Part shown: positions 7,283 through 14,477 of the stretch, in pieces
Position numbering within the stretch: the first letter of the stretch is position 1
How the letters are laid out: each line of letters starts with the position of its first letter
NCBI GenBank assembly: GCA_964515945.1
Contig: CAZEWY010000049.1
Coordinates: 1 to 18,894 of the forward strand
Length of the DNA stretch: 18,894 nucleotides
Origin: CAYQQJ01 sp964515945
GTDB taxonomy: Bacteria > Pseudomonadota > Gammaproteobacteria > Pseudomonadales > Cellvibrionaceae
Direction of reading: 5' to 3'
Program-made: the position numbers and the translations under genes
The notes under the pieces: generated by a model
The model's input: only the letters and a program-made list of their open reading frames with translations
What the model was told of the DNA's origin: nothing
Databases searched by the model: none

Positions 7283-8629
7283 TCAATGTTTCGCAAGGCG
7301 CTCTTCCAGGTTCTCAGGAGAAATGAAAACAAACGATTTTCCGGACTTCAGTTTTATCAACAGTTTTAGTGCGTCAGACATCTGGAGCAAATCCCGTCGT
7401 GCGGTTTCATAGACGACGCCATGCGAGTTTTGATGCTCGTTGATGTTGTATACGAATCGGGGGTGCTTGAGTGCGTGCCGTAACAAAGCCAATTGCCGGA
7501 AATTCAGTTTACCTCTGAGTTTGGTGTTATTTTGTAGAAGGCTCTCCGCATAACTCAAATCCTCCATCTTCTTTTCCAGGAAGGCATGCAAACTCTCAAT
7601 CGCTCTCCTAATAACTTCCACCTGGTGAACAATGAAGTACGTTAAATCGTTGTCGTCGGTTTCGGTATAGAGAAAAGCCTTCCCATATTTGACAGGGGCC
7701 TTTTTGATAATAGTGGATATGGATATGAATTCCATTAGCCAATATTTTTGACTGGCCACCATCCAGTAGAACAGAGCCCTCGCCGTCCGGCCATTTCCGT
7801 CGACGAACGGATGGTCGTAGGCCAGCATGAAATGCAACATGATGGCTTTGATTACCGGATGAATGAAATCCTGATCGAACTTTCCATTGGCAAAGTCGCA
7901 CAGCGTCGCCATGCGCCGGTCCAGTTCATCCGCATGTGGCGGCGTATGCAGAATTTGCCCCTCTTCATCGACAACATGGATATCATCATCGGGGGTTCGG
8001 TACTCACCTGCCTTAGCGGGGTTGTCCAGCGTGTTTTCCGTCAGAATTTTGTGCAGCTCGCGGATAATAGAAGGCGTGAGTTTTTCCCCTTTCACTTCCC
8101 GAATGAACTGCATTGCGCGGAAGTTATTGAGGATCATGCGTTCGCTTTTGTCCTTGGGTTCCCTTCCCTGGCGGATCATTTCTCTGGCAACGTTGCGGGT
8201 TGTTGAGGCGCCTTCGAGCTGGCTGGAGCTTATGGCCTCTTCCACCAGAGTCTTGATCAGGTAGGTGGTCTGCATATTGGGGTTAGCCACCTGCTTCTCG
8301 CCGGTCATGTTGCCAGCGGCGTAGAGATCAAACCAGTGCAGTTCTTTCTGAACAAGCCCGGGGATGGCGTAGGTGAAGCGAGAACCCTTGGTGTCGCTCA
8401 GGGGTAGCGTCTGTGAAATTGACCGTCGTGCATATCTGGTGGCTGCCCACCACTGCTCACTGCTGAGGCCCAGTGGTGGCTCCAGGTGGCGCAACTTGTC
8501 CCAGTGCAAGTAGCGCCCTTTGGCATCCACGGGACCCGCGTCGCTCAGCCTGGACATAAAATCGGTACTTTCTGTGACTGAACGCTGGATTTCAATCCAG
8601 AAATTGGGTGGTGCTACTGGCAGTTTCAA
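7283..8629 (-). CDS. Fic-domain protein, class II, with C-terminal winged helix
   Basis: A 448-residue Fic protein; Fic enzymes usually transfer AMP from ATP to a protein hydroxyl. The active-site motif HPFVDGNGRTAR lies at 273-284 with H273 and the loop residues intact. The inhibitory helix motif S-x3-E-G is seen as SSQLEG around 135-140 (E139), N-terminal to the Fic core, which defines class II; such proteins are normally self-inhibited. An N-terminal Fic_N-like region and a C-terminal helix-turn-helix-like segment (about 370-435) complete the usual architecture. The first codon is TTG 8629; the frame is open upstream only to TAA at 8674-8672 without an ATG, so the true start may be a rare codon. 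The partner is not visible; it lacks an obvious antitoxin neighbour. Confidence 0.88.
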   Translation of the reverse strand: MKLPVAPPNFWIEIQRSVTESTDFMSRLSDAGPVDAKGRYLHWDKLRHLEPPLGLSSEQWWAATRYARRSISQTLPLSDTKGSRFTYAIPGLVQKELHWFDLYAAGNMTGEKQVANPNMQTTYLIKTLVEEAISSSQLEGASTTRNVAREMIRQGREPKDKSERMILNNFRAMQFIREVKGEKLTPSIIRELHKILTENTLDNPAKAGEYRTPDDDIHVVDEEGQILHTPPHADELDRRMATLCDFANGKFDQDFIHPVIKAIMLHFMLAYDHPFVDGNGRTARALFYWMVASQKYWLMEFISISTIIKKAPVKYGKAFLYTETDDNDLTYFIVHQVEVIRRAIESLHAFLEKKMEDLSYAESLLQNNTKLRGKLNFRQLALLRHALKHPRFVYNINEHQNSHGVVYETARRDLLQMSDALKLLIKLKSGKSFVFISPENLEERLAKH

Positions 8630-8652
8630 TGCAATTTTCCCTTTTGAAACAG

Positions 8653-8683
8653 GTAGTTGTATAAAATCAATTTACCCAACTAC
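8653..8683. promoter_or_regulatory. inverted repeat upstream of the Fic gene, possible operator
   Basis: GTAGTTG (8653-8659) and CAACTAC (8677-8683) form a spaced palindrome in an AT-rich stretch 24-54 bp upstream of the Fic start. A second looser palindrome with GTTG/CAAC ends lies at 8710-8728. These fit a regulator site, perhaps for the Fic protein's own winged helix. The remaining 8730-8846 holds a GGCGAA/TTCGCC hairpin (8765-8781) and nothing else recognised. Confidence 0.4.
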
Positions 8684-8846
8684 TACTTTTTTAATTATTA
8701 GTATATGGCGTTGTATGGCATATGCAACTGTCGTTTTAATGAAACTATCGAAGGTGGGCACCAAGGCGAAGAATATTCGCCTGGGAGACGGCGGCCATGG
8801 CGGCAGGAAGTCGGAGTTTGTAGAGAGCCTAACGGTGTTCGCGAAT

Positions 8847-9617
8847 CTAAAGATACTGATAACGCAGCAAACGGTGCTTGATTCTTTCCAGAACAACCTG
8901 ATCAATAACGGCGGCGAGTATGGCGATGACCAGAATGTTGGTCATGACGCCCACCATATCGGCGATTTCCCCGGAGTAGGCGAGGGAGCGACCGAGGCCG
9001 GCGCTGAAGCCGACGATCATTTCGGCGGAGATGAGGGCGCGCCAGGCATTGCCGAAGGCGAGCTGGGCGCCGGTGATCAGTTCGGGGGTGACTGCGGGAA
9101 AATAGACCCGGTGCAGCAGTTGAAGGCGCGACGCGCCCATGACCCGCGCGGCGGAAATATGCACCTTCTCGACACTCTCCGTGGCATTCATCACACTCAG
9201 GGCGGTGGGGAAGAAGGCGCCAACGGCGACGACGACGATGATCGGCAGGTCACCAAAACCCATCAGGATCAGGAACAGCGGTACCCAGGCGATCGAGGGA
9301 ATTGACTGCAAAATAATGATGGCGGCCTTGAGCACACTGCGCACGGCGTGCAGAGTTCCACCCAGCAGGCCAAGGCTGATACCGAAAAATAGCGCAAAGC
9401 CGTAGCCGGTGCCGAGACGGCTCATGCTGTTGCCGAGCCCCTCGTAGAAGGCGCCGCTATTGAGTTCTTCCCACAGGCGTACAAAGGCCCTGTCCACATC
9501 GGGCATCAGAAAATCGGGCAGCGACCAGGCGGCCAGTTGCCAGCCAAACAGAATAGCGATAATGGCTATCAGATAGGCGCGTTTGCTGTGTACGCCGCTT
9601 CTTTGGGGAGCGCTCAT
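8847..9617 (-). CDS. ABC transporter permease, taurine/sulfonate/nitrate type
   Basis: A 256-residue inner-membrane permease of the SsuC/TauC/NrtB class. About six hydrophobic helices are visible, and the cytoplasmic EAA loop reads ARVMGASRLQLLHRVYFPAV followed by TPELITG, the contact to the ATPase. It is the last gene of the minus-strand transporter operon, 106 bp after the binding-protein gene, a wider gap than between the other two, filled by a hairpin. Substrate cannot be read from the permease; taurine, alkanesulfonates, nitrate and thiamine precursors are handled by the same class. Confidence 0.9.
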   Translation of the reverse strand: MSAPQRSGVHSKRAYLIAIIAILFGWQLAAWSLPDFLMPDVDRAFVRLWEELNSGAFYEGLGNSMSRLGTGYGFALFFGISLGLLGGTLHAVRSVLKAAIIILQSIPSIAWVPLFLILMGFGDLPIIVVVAVGAFFPTALSVMNATESVEKVHISAARVMGASRLQLLHRVYFPAVTPELITGAQLAFGNAWRALISAEMIVGFSAGLGRSLAYSGEIADMVGVMTNILVIAILAAVIDQVVLERIKHRLLRYQYL

Positions 9618-9667
9618 GGATCGGGCTGAATCCTTCGAGTTAATCGATTAATAATGGAAATAAACTT

Positions 9668-9690
9668 GGGAGCGGCGTCACCGCCGCCCC
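9668..9690 (-). repeat. GC-rich hairpin between binding protein and permease genes
   Basis: GCGGCG and CGCCGC (9672-9677 / 9682-9687) pair around TCAC and extend through GGG/CCC with one bulged A. No T tract follows on the minus strand. Such hairpins inside transporter operons often protect the binding-protein mRNA; that role is inferred. Confidence 0.45.
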
Positions 9691-9698
9691 GGGCTTAG

Positions 9699-9716
9699 CA
9701 GGCTGTTGAAAAACTG
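9699..9716. repeat. IS-end-like fragment
   Basis: CAGGCTGTTGAAAAACTG resembles the terminal sequence of several insertion sequences of gammaproteobacteria. No transposase accompanies it, and only one copy is seen, so it may be a solo remnant or a coincidence. Confidence 0.25.
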
Positions 9717-9723
9717 GGCGCGA

Positions 9724-10707
9724 TTAAAGCTTGCGCGCCTTCTGCCAGGACAGGTCGAGAATACCGTCGACGTCGAAAGGTCCCTTGTCATTGGGCAAAA
9801 TGCCCTGGCTCTGCATGATCTTGGCGAGTTCCTTCATACGGGCGATGTCCTGCCCGGTCAGCTTGGCACTGAAGTCCTGGGTCTTGATTGCCTGCTCAAT
9901 GACTTGCTCACTGGGAATCTCACCCTGGCTCAATGTCTTCAGCGTATCTTCCTTGATGAAGTAATGTGTAATCAGCGGCGCGGCTTTGCCGGGCTCCTTC
10001 TGTAGCATTTTTATGGCCTCGCGCTGGGCATCGAGAGCGGCCCAGACTACATCCTTGCGCTTGTCCAGTGTCTTCGCGGAGGTGATGACCACCATACAGG
10101 GAAAGGGCCAGACTTCGCCGATCTCGTAGATTTGCTTTACGGGAGCGACGAGCTGCGCAATGCGGTCATAGGGTTCAAACAGGAAGGCGGCATCGACGCG
10201 GCCGCCCACAAGAGACTGTACGGCGACGGCGGGCGCAACACCCATGATGTTCAGATCGGAAGGCTCCAGCCCCGCGCCGGCCAGCACCACACCCTTGAGC
10301 ACGATATCGGCGGTGCTGCCCTGCTTCTGGGAAGCCAGGCTCTTGCCCTTGAGATCGGCGACCTTTTCTATGCCGGAGTTATTATGGGCGAGTAGTGAGT
10401 GATAACCGCGCTGGGCGCCGCCGACAATCTTCAGGTCGGCTCCCCTGGACACCCAATTAAATGCATTGGAAAAACCGAGCACGCCTATATCCAACTGAGC
10501 GCCGACAATCGCCTTGATCAAGTCGGTGCCCGAGCTGAATTCAATCAGGTCCGCATCCAGGCCATATTTTTTGTAAAGGCCAGCCTCATAGGCCACCATG
10601 ACCTGGGCGTCGTCCATCACCCGGACATAACCGACGCGAAATTTTTCGGCAGCGAGCGTCGAGCTCGCCATCAATACCAGCAGAGGCAACAGAATCCAGC
10701 GTTTCAT
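9724..10707 (-). CDS. periplasmic substrate-binding protein, TauA/SsuA-like
   Basis: A 327-residue exported binding protein. A Sec signal peptide (MKRWILLPLLVLMASSTLAA) is followed by the NMT1/SsuA-type fold: RVGYVRVMDDAQVMVAYEAG, YGLDADLIEFSSGTDLIKAI, the DIGVLGF strand, and DLKGKSLASQKQGSTADIVL near 118-137. The VDAAFLFEPYD segment near 170-180 is typical of the sulfonate/nitrate/taurine branch. Its ATG overlaps the ATPase stop by 4 bp, so the two are translationally coupled. A sulfatase and an MFS transporter lie nearby but are separately transcribed. The ligand is not determined. Confidence 0.9.
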   Translation of the reverse strand: MKRWILLPLLVLMASSTLAAEKFRVGYVRVMDDAQVMVAYEAGLYKKYGLDADLIEFSSGTDLIKAIVGAQLDIGVLGFSNAFNWVSRGADLKIVGGAQRGYHSLLAHNNSGIEKVADLKGKSLASQKQGSTADIVLKGVVLAGAGLEPSDLNIMGVAPAVAVQSLVGGRVDAAFLFEPYDRIAQLVAPVKQIYEIGEVWPFPCMVVITSAKTLDKRKDVVWAALDAQREAIKMLQKEPGKAAPLITHYFIKEDTLKTLSQGEIPSEQVIEQAIKTQDFSAKLTGQDIARMKELAKIMQSQGILPNDKGPFDVDGILDLSWQKARKL

Positions 10708-11477
10708 AGGTTTGCTCCTTCGAAGTTTTGAGTCTTTTCATCAATGTCGGCGTCAATTCCCAGAAGTTTGAGAACTTCGCGGCGCTCATGGGCAAAGGCA
10801 GAGAGATCGTGGGTTTTCGGAATATGACCAAGCTGCACTTCCTTGAGCACGGTGGCCGGCCGGTGACTGAACACCAGCACCCGGTCGGCCAGATAGAGAG
10901 CTTCGTCCACGTCGTGAGTTACCAGCAGAACCGTGGGTCGCTCCTCGGCGATCAGATCCTTGAGCACACTCTGCAAGGTCATGCGGGTCAGGGCATCGAG
11001 CGCGCCGAAAGGTTCGTCCAGCAGCAATACCTCCGGCCGCGCTATAAACGCGCGGGCGAGCGCCGCCCGCTGCCGCATGCCGCCGGAGACCTGATGCGGG
11101 TAATAATCTTCAAAGCCCTCCAGCTGCACCTTTGCCAGCCACTTTCGGGCCTCGTCGCGCGCGATTGCGCGGGGCTGCTTCTGGAATTCCAGGGCGAGAG
11201 CTACGTTGTCCTGCAAGCTTAACCAGGGGTAGAGCGCGTGCTCCTGGAATACCAGAGTGCGCTTGGGGGAAGGCGAACGAATGGGTTCGCCACCGGCGAC
11301 AAGGGCGCCGGACGAGGGGGTTTCCAGGCCTGCGACCATGTGCAGCAGGGTCGATTTGCCGCAACCGGACGGACCGACGAGCGCCACTATGTCGCCGGTA
11401 TTGATGGTCCGGTCGAATTGCCTGATAACCTCCAGGTCACCAAAGGTTTTGCCGACTTGTTCGAATTGCAGCTCCAT
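10704..11477 (-). CDS. ABC transporter ATPase, SsuB/TauB-like
   Basis: A 257-residue ATP-binding subunit that drives the neighbouring permease. Walker A is GPSGCGKS at 35-42, the Q loop is at Q78 in VFQEHALYPW, the signature is SGGMRQR at 131-137, Walker B ends LLLDEPFGALD with D154-E155, and the switch His is H188 in LLVTHDVDEA. ATG 11477 (MELQFEQVGKTFG) is preferred; the frame extends to a TTG at 11507, but the family's usual N-terminus fits the ATG. It is the first gene of the operon, which starts in an AT-rich spacer shared with the divergent MFS gene. Confidence 0.92.
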   Translation of the reverse strand: MELQFEQVGKTFGDLEVIRQFDRTINTGDIVALVGPSGCGKSTLLHMVAGLETPSSGALVAGGEPIRSPSPKRTLVFQEHALYPWLSLQDNVALALEFQKQPRAIARDEARKWLAKVQLEGFEDYYPHQVSGGMRQRAALARAFIARPEVLLLDEPFGALDALTRMTLQSVLKDLIAEERPTVLLVTHDVDEALYLADRVLVFSHRPATVLKEVQLGHIPKTHDLSAFAHERREVLKLLGIDADIDEKTQNFEGANL

Positions 11478-11879
11478 AGTAGTTTTTTGGAATAACCTTA
11501 TATTCAAAAAAAGAATAAATAATTAGAAATTTTATAACTTTTTCATTTTCAAAAAAAGCGATAATTTCTGATGACGTCATTGCCGGCTGTCGCGGGGGCA
11601 ACCTCGGGAAGCACGGGTATGAAAATGGTGGCGAAAATAGGTGGTCGAGCCGCGATTATACGGGAATATGACCTTTTGTCGTACATTTGCCAGTGCGCGA
11701 GGCTTTCCGTGGTATCTCTATTGGTCGATCCACCGCGTCAAAGCAATTCATTGGAGTGCCTCTATAATGACATTGTTTTACCGAGAGCGTTTCACCAAAA
11801 CTGTTTCACCGGCAGTGCAAAATCGTTTCCGTCTTCCCGCGATAGTCAGTGTGATAGAAACCGAGATAGGCAAGCGCGC
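11478..11879. promoter_or_regulatory. divergent AT-rich spacer with promoter and operator-like sites
   Basis: This 402-bp stretch separates the ABC operon (minus) from the MFS gene (plus). It holds TATTC-A7-GAATA (11501-11517), a perfect palindrome ATGACGTCAT (11571-11580) of the type bound by dimeric regulators, a perfect -10 hexamer TATAAT (11763-11768) without a clear -35, and a direct repeat GTTTCACC (11789-11796 and 11803-11810). The MFS reading frame is open back to 11571, but that part has no protein-like features. No LacI-type ATCGAT site was found here. Confidence 0.45.
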
Positions 11880-13034
11880 ATGTTCTCCGAATTGAAAACC
11901 ATTCCCTACTGGCGGTTGTCCAGTTTTTATTTTTTCAACTGCGCAGTCCTGGGGGCGCTCCTGCCCTATTGGGGTCTTTATCTCAAGGATCTGGAATTTT
12001 CGGCGGCGGAGATTGGCAGTCTCGGGGCCATTCTCATGGCGGCCAACATAGTGGCGCCCAACGTCTGGGGTTGGCTATCCGATTACACCGGCCGTCGCCG
12101 CTTTATTATTCGCATCGGTACCTTCCTTGCCTGCCTGAGCTTCCTCGGCATATTCCTTGTCGACAGCTTCTGGGGAATAGCCGTGTCCATCGGTTGTTGC
12201 AGCTTTTGCTGGCAGGGACTGAATTCGCAGTTTGAAGTCATCACCCTCGGGCACCTGGCCGGGCGCACGCGCCTATATGGTCATATCAGGCTATGGGGAT
12301 CCATGGGGTTCGTCGCAACCGTGGCCGCTTTGGGCTTCGCCTTCGATTATGTCTCCATTCACTATCTACCCTGGTTCATTCTCGGTTTTCTCACCTTTAT
12401 GTGGCTGAGCACGCTCTCGGTTGGAGAGTGTGTCGGCCCCGGCACACACAGTTCGCGCCAGGGTCTCGGCCAGATCCTGCGAAAGCCGGCGGTCTGGGGG
12501 TTGCTGCTGGCCGTGACCCTGGTGCAGTTGAGTCATGGAAGCTACTACACCTTCTACAGTCTTTATCTCGATAGCCGGGGTTACGACAAGGCGGCTATTG
12601 GCGGGCTATGGTCTCTCGCCGTGGTGGCGGAAATTGCCATGTTCCTGTTGATGTACAAACTGATTCCGCTCCTGGGTCTGCGCACCATTCTCCTGTTCAG
12701 CATCGCCATGGCGGTTATGCGCTGGGGCATTATCGGTAGTTTGCCGGAATTCCTGCTGGCGCTGGTTGTTGCCCAGCTTTTACATGGATTCACTTTTACC
12801 GCAATTCATGTGGTGGTGATTGAACTGGTCAGACGTCACTTTGGTGACCGCCATCAAGGCCAGGGTCAGGCGCTCTACGGTTCGATTTGCGTTGGCGGTG
12901 GCAATGCACTGGGAGCCATGTCCAGCGGCATTCTTTGGGAGTGGAGCAGTGCCGGGACTTTCGGCATCGCGGCTCTGGTTGCCGCACTGGGCTTTGTGAT
13001 TGCCTGGTTGTGGGTATTTCCGCCGGCGGAATAG
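11880..13034 (+). CDS. MFS transporter, HcaT/LacY-like
   Basis: A 384-residue twelve-helix major facilitator. The start MFSELKTIPYWRLSSFYFFN matches the usual N-terminus of the HcaT-like (3-phenylpropionate or nucleoside/oligosaccharide symporter-like) branch; the conserved loop 2-3 motif appears as NVWGWLSDYTGRRRFIIR. The frame is open 103 codons further upstream to 11571, but that segment is not hydrophobic and looks untranslated. The gene ends 17 bp from the convergent lacI-family gene, separated by GC-rich inverted bases. Likely substrates are small aromatic acids or sugars; with a LacI regulator and sulfatase beside it a sugar is attractive but unproven. Confidence 0.85.
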   Translation: MFSELKTIPYWRLSSFYFFNCAVLGALLPYWGLYLKDLEFSAAEIGSLGAILMAANIVAPNVWGWLSDYTGRRRFIIRIGTFLACLSFLGIFLVDSFWGIAVSIGCCSFCWQGLNSQFEVITLGHLAGRTRLYGHIRLWGSMGFVATVAALGFAFDYVSIHYLPWFILGFLTFMWLSTLSVGECVGPGTHSSRQGLGQILRKPAVWGLLLAVTLVQLSHGSYYTFYSLYLDSRGYDKAAIGGLWSLAVVAEIAMFLLMYKLIPLLGLRTILLFSIAMAVMRWGIIGSLPEFLLALVVAQLLHGFTFTAIHVVVIELVRRHFGDRHQGQGQALYGSICVGGGNALGAMSSGILWEWSSAGTFGIAALVAALGFVIAWLWVFPPAE

Positions 13035-13051
13035 CCGCTGGCGGCCACCTG

Positions 13052-14071
13052 CTAACGCGCCGGAACGGGTCCGGTACTGGCACGCACTATCAATTCGTGG
13101 GGCAGGATATTGAGGAGTTTTGCCGGCTTCTTTCCCTCGATAAGATCGAGTAATGTTTCCATACAGGTCTTGCCGATCAATTCCATGGGTTGTGCCACTG
13201 TGGTCAGGGGGGGCGCCGTGTATTGCGCGAGCGCGATGCCATCGACACCGATGACAGAAATATCCTCGGGCACCTTGTAGCCCAGCTTGCGCAAGGTATG
13301 CAGAACGCCGATCGCCACCAGATCCCCCAGGCAGAAAATGGCAGTGGGTCGCTGCTTGTGCAGCAGTAGCCGCTGGGCACAGTCGACCCCCGATTCGGCC
13401 GAGTAATCACCATGACATACCAGGGTGCTGTCGACGGAAATATTCGCGGCTGCGAGAGCCTTTCTGTATCCGGCCAGGCGATCAATGGTGGTTTGGAGCT
13501 CGGGCGGGCCGGCGATGGCGGCAATGCGCGTATGGCCGAGGTCCAGCAAATGCTGGGTGGCTGTCTTGCCAATTTCCACATTGTCCACTATCACCTTGTG
13601 GACGCCTTCCACATCGACGATTTCCGAGGTGCTGACCAGGGGCGGAAGCTGTGACGCCAGGTCCTGGTCGGGATCGAGGTCATAGGGTATGCGCTGGGAA
13701 TTAAGAATGAGACCATCGGCCTGGCGGCTGCGCACAAGCTTCGCAAAGGACCGCTCCAGCGCCGGGTCTTCCAGGGTATCGCCCAAAAGCACCGAATAGC
13801 CACGGGCAATCGCCACGCGCTCAATGGCGCGGACCACCAGGGAGAAGTAGGGGTTGGTAATATCGGGCAGCATGACTACAACATTGCGCGAACTGCCCTG
13901 ACGCAGGCTCGCGCCCAGGCCGTTGGGGGTGTAATTCAACCGGTCGACCACCGCCATGACCTTTTCGCGGGTTTTTGGCGAGACTATGTCGGGATTGCGC
14001 AGCGTGCGCGATACTGTTGCCTCGCAAACACCCGCCTGAGCGGCAATATCCTTGATTTTTATGTTAGACAT
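13052..14071 (-). CDS. LacI-family transcriptional regulator
   Basis: A 339-residue sugar-responsive repressor. The N-terminal helix-turn-helix and hinge occupy about 1-60 (IKDIAAQAGVCEATVSRTLR, then DRLNYTPNGLGASLR). The rest is the periplasmic-binding-protein-like effector domain (NVVVMLPDITNPYF, GLILNSQR, IFCLGDLVAIGVL, VIGVDGI). ATG 14071 has a CCAGG about 5 bases upstream. The hinge-helix leucine position seems conventional (S-L-R). A strong candidate operator, ATGATATCGATTTCAT, lies 59-74 bp upstream, and three more copies lie before the sulfatase and the right-edge gene, so this protein is the probable regulator of that set. The inducer is unknown. Confidence 0.92.
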   Translation of the reverse strand: MSNIKIKDIAAQAGVCEATVSRTLRNPDIVSPKTREKVMAVVDRLNYTPNGLGASLRQGSSRNVVVMLPDITNPYFSLVVRAIERVAIARGYSVLLGDTLEDPALERSFAKLVRSRQADGLILNSQRIPYDLDPDQDLASQLPPLVSTSEIVDVEGVHKVIVDNVEIGKTATQHLLDLGHTRIAAIAGPPELQTTIDRLAGYRKALAAANISVDSTLVCHGDYSAESGVDCAQRLLLHKQRPTAIFCLGDLVAIGVLHTLRKLGYKVPEDISVIGVDGIALAQYTAPPLTTVAQPMELIGKTCMETLLDLIEGKKPAKLLNILPHELIVRASTGPVPAR

Positions 14072-14129
14072 GGGACCTGGCTCAAGTAGAGATGTTTGGG
14101 AAGCACCATTTGGCTGTTTTCAGACAAGA

Positions 14130-14145
14130 ATGATATCGATTTCAT
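14130..14145. promoter_or_regulatory. LacI-type operator O1 (autoregulation)
   Basis: ATGATATCGATTTCAT is a near-palindrome centred on CG, the hallmark of LacI-family sites. It sits about +9 to +24 relative to the predicted lacI transcription start, where bound protein would block elongation or promoter clearance. Confidence 0.75.
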
Positions 14146-14160
14146 CGGCATTGTGCATCG

Positions 14161-14189
14161 ATTATGGCAGAAGTCATGGGTGCTGCCAA
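14161..14189 (-). promoter_or_regulatory. promoter of the lacI-family gene
   Basis: On the minus strand TTGGCA (14189-14184), 17 bases, CATAAT (14166-14161). Both hexamers match the sigma-70 consensus at five of six positions and the spacing is optimal. Start is expected near 14154. Confidence 0.65.
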
Positions 14190-14257
14190 ACGAATCGGCG
14201 CGAGCCGGGATATCTGACTGTCGGGGCCCCGGAAAATCGGGGGCTCCAAGGACGGAA

Positions 14258-14286
14258 TTGACAGCTCCCCCGCTTGTGTCTAGAGT
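14258..14286 (+). promoter_or_regulatory. promoter of the sulfatase gene
   Basis: Perfect -35 TTGACA (14258-14263), 17 bases, TAGAGT (14281-14286) as -10. Transcription would start near 14293, inside the operator that follows directly. Confidence 0.7.
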
Positions 14287-14287
14287 A

Positions 14288-14303
14288 ATGATATCGATTT
14301 CAT
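14288..14303. promoter_or_regulatory. LacI-type operator O2 over the sulfatase +1
   Basis: ATGATATCGATTTCAT, identical to O1 over 16 bases and 158 bp from it. It begins one base after the -10, so repressor and polymerase cannot bind together. Looping between O1 and O2 is possible. Confidence 0.8.
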
Positions 14304-14377
14304 TTGATTGACTTACCCCCTTGAGTCGTCGCTGAGCTGGCAAAGCTCGTGAAATTGTCTGCGAGAGAGCGTGTTTT

Positions 14378-14414
14378 GGGGGCCTGGTGTTTTTGTTCCG
14401 GGCCCCCTTTTTTT
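14378..14414 (+). terminator. intrinsic terminator in the sulfatase leader
   Basis: A 10-bp stem (GGGGGCCTGG with CCGGGCCCCC, one T-G pair, 14378-14387 / 14398-14407) with a 10-base loop is followed by seven T (14408-14414). It points in the plus direction only; the minus strand has A after the stem. No plus-strand gene ends here, so it acts within the leader, about 120 nt after the predicted start and 55-64 nt before the coding region. It is a candidate attenuator or the end of a short RNA. Confidence 0.8.
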
Positions 14415-14477
14415 CTCCGCAATCGAAAAAACAGGATTCCTATAAAACTAGATCCCCCGGAGATGGTCGTGAACATA

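Noticed and set aside
8520..9305. A 261-codon plus-strand frame across the Fic and permease genes
   Set aside because: Low-complexity charged tail and full overlap with two well-supported minus-strand genes.
11571..11879. N-terminal 103-codon extension of the MFS protein
   Set aside because: Not hydrophobic, no family match, contains promoter-like TATAAT, and the usual MFS N-terminus starts at 11880.
14223..14247. GGGGCCCC and nearby GGGGGCTCC as a terminator upstream of the sulfatase promoter
   Set aside because: No T tract follows on either strand, and no gene ends nearby.
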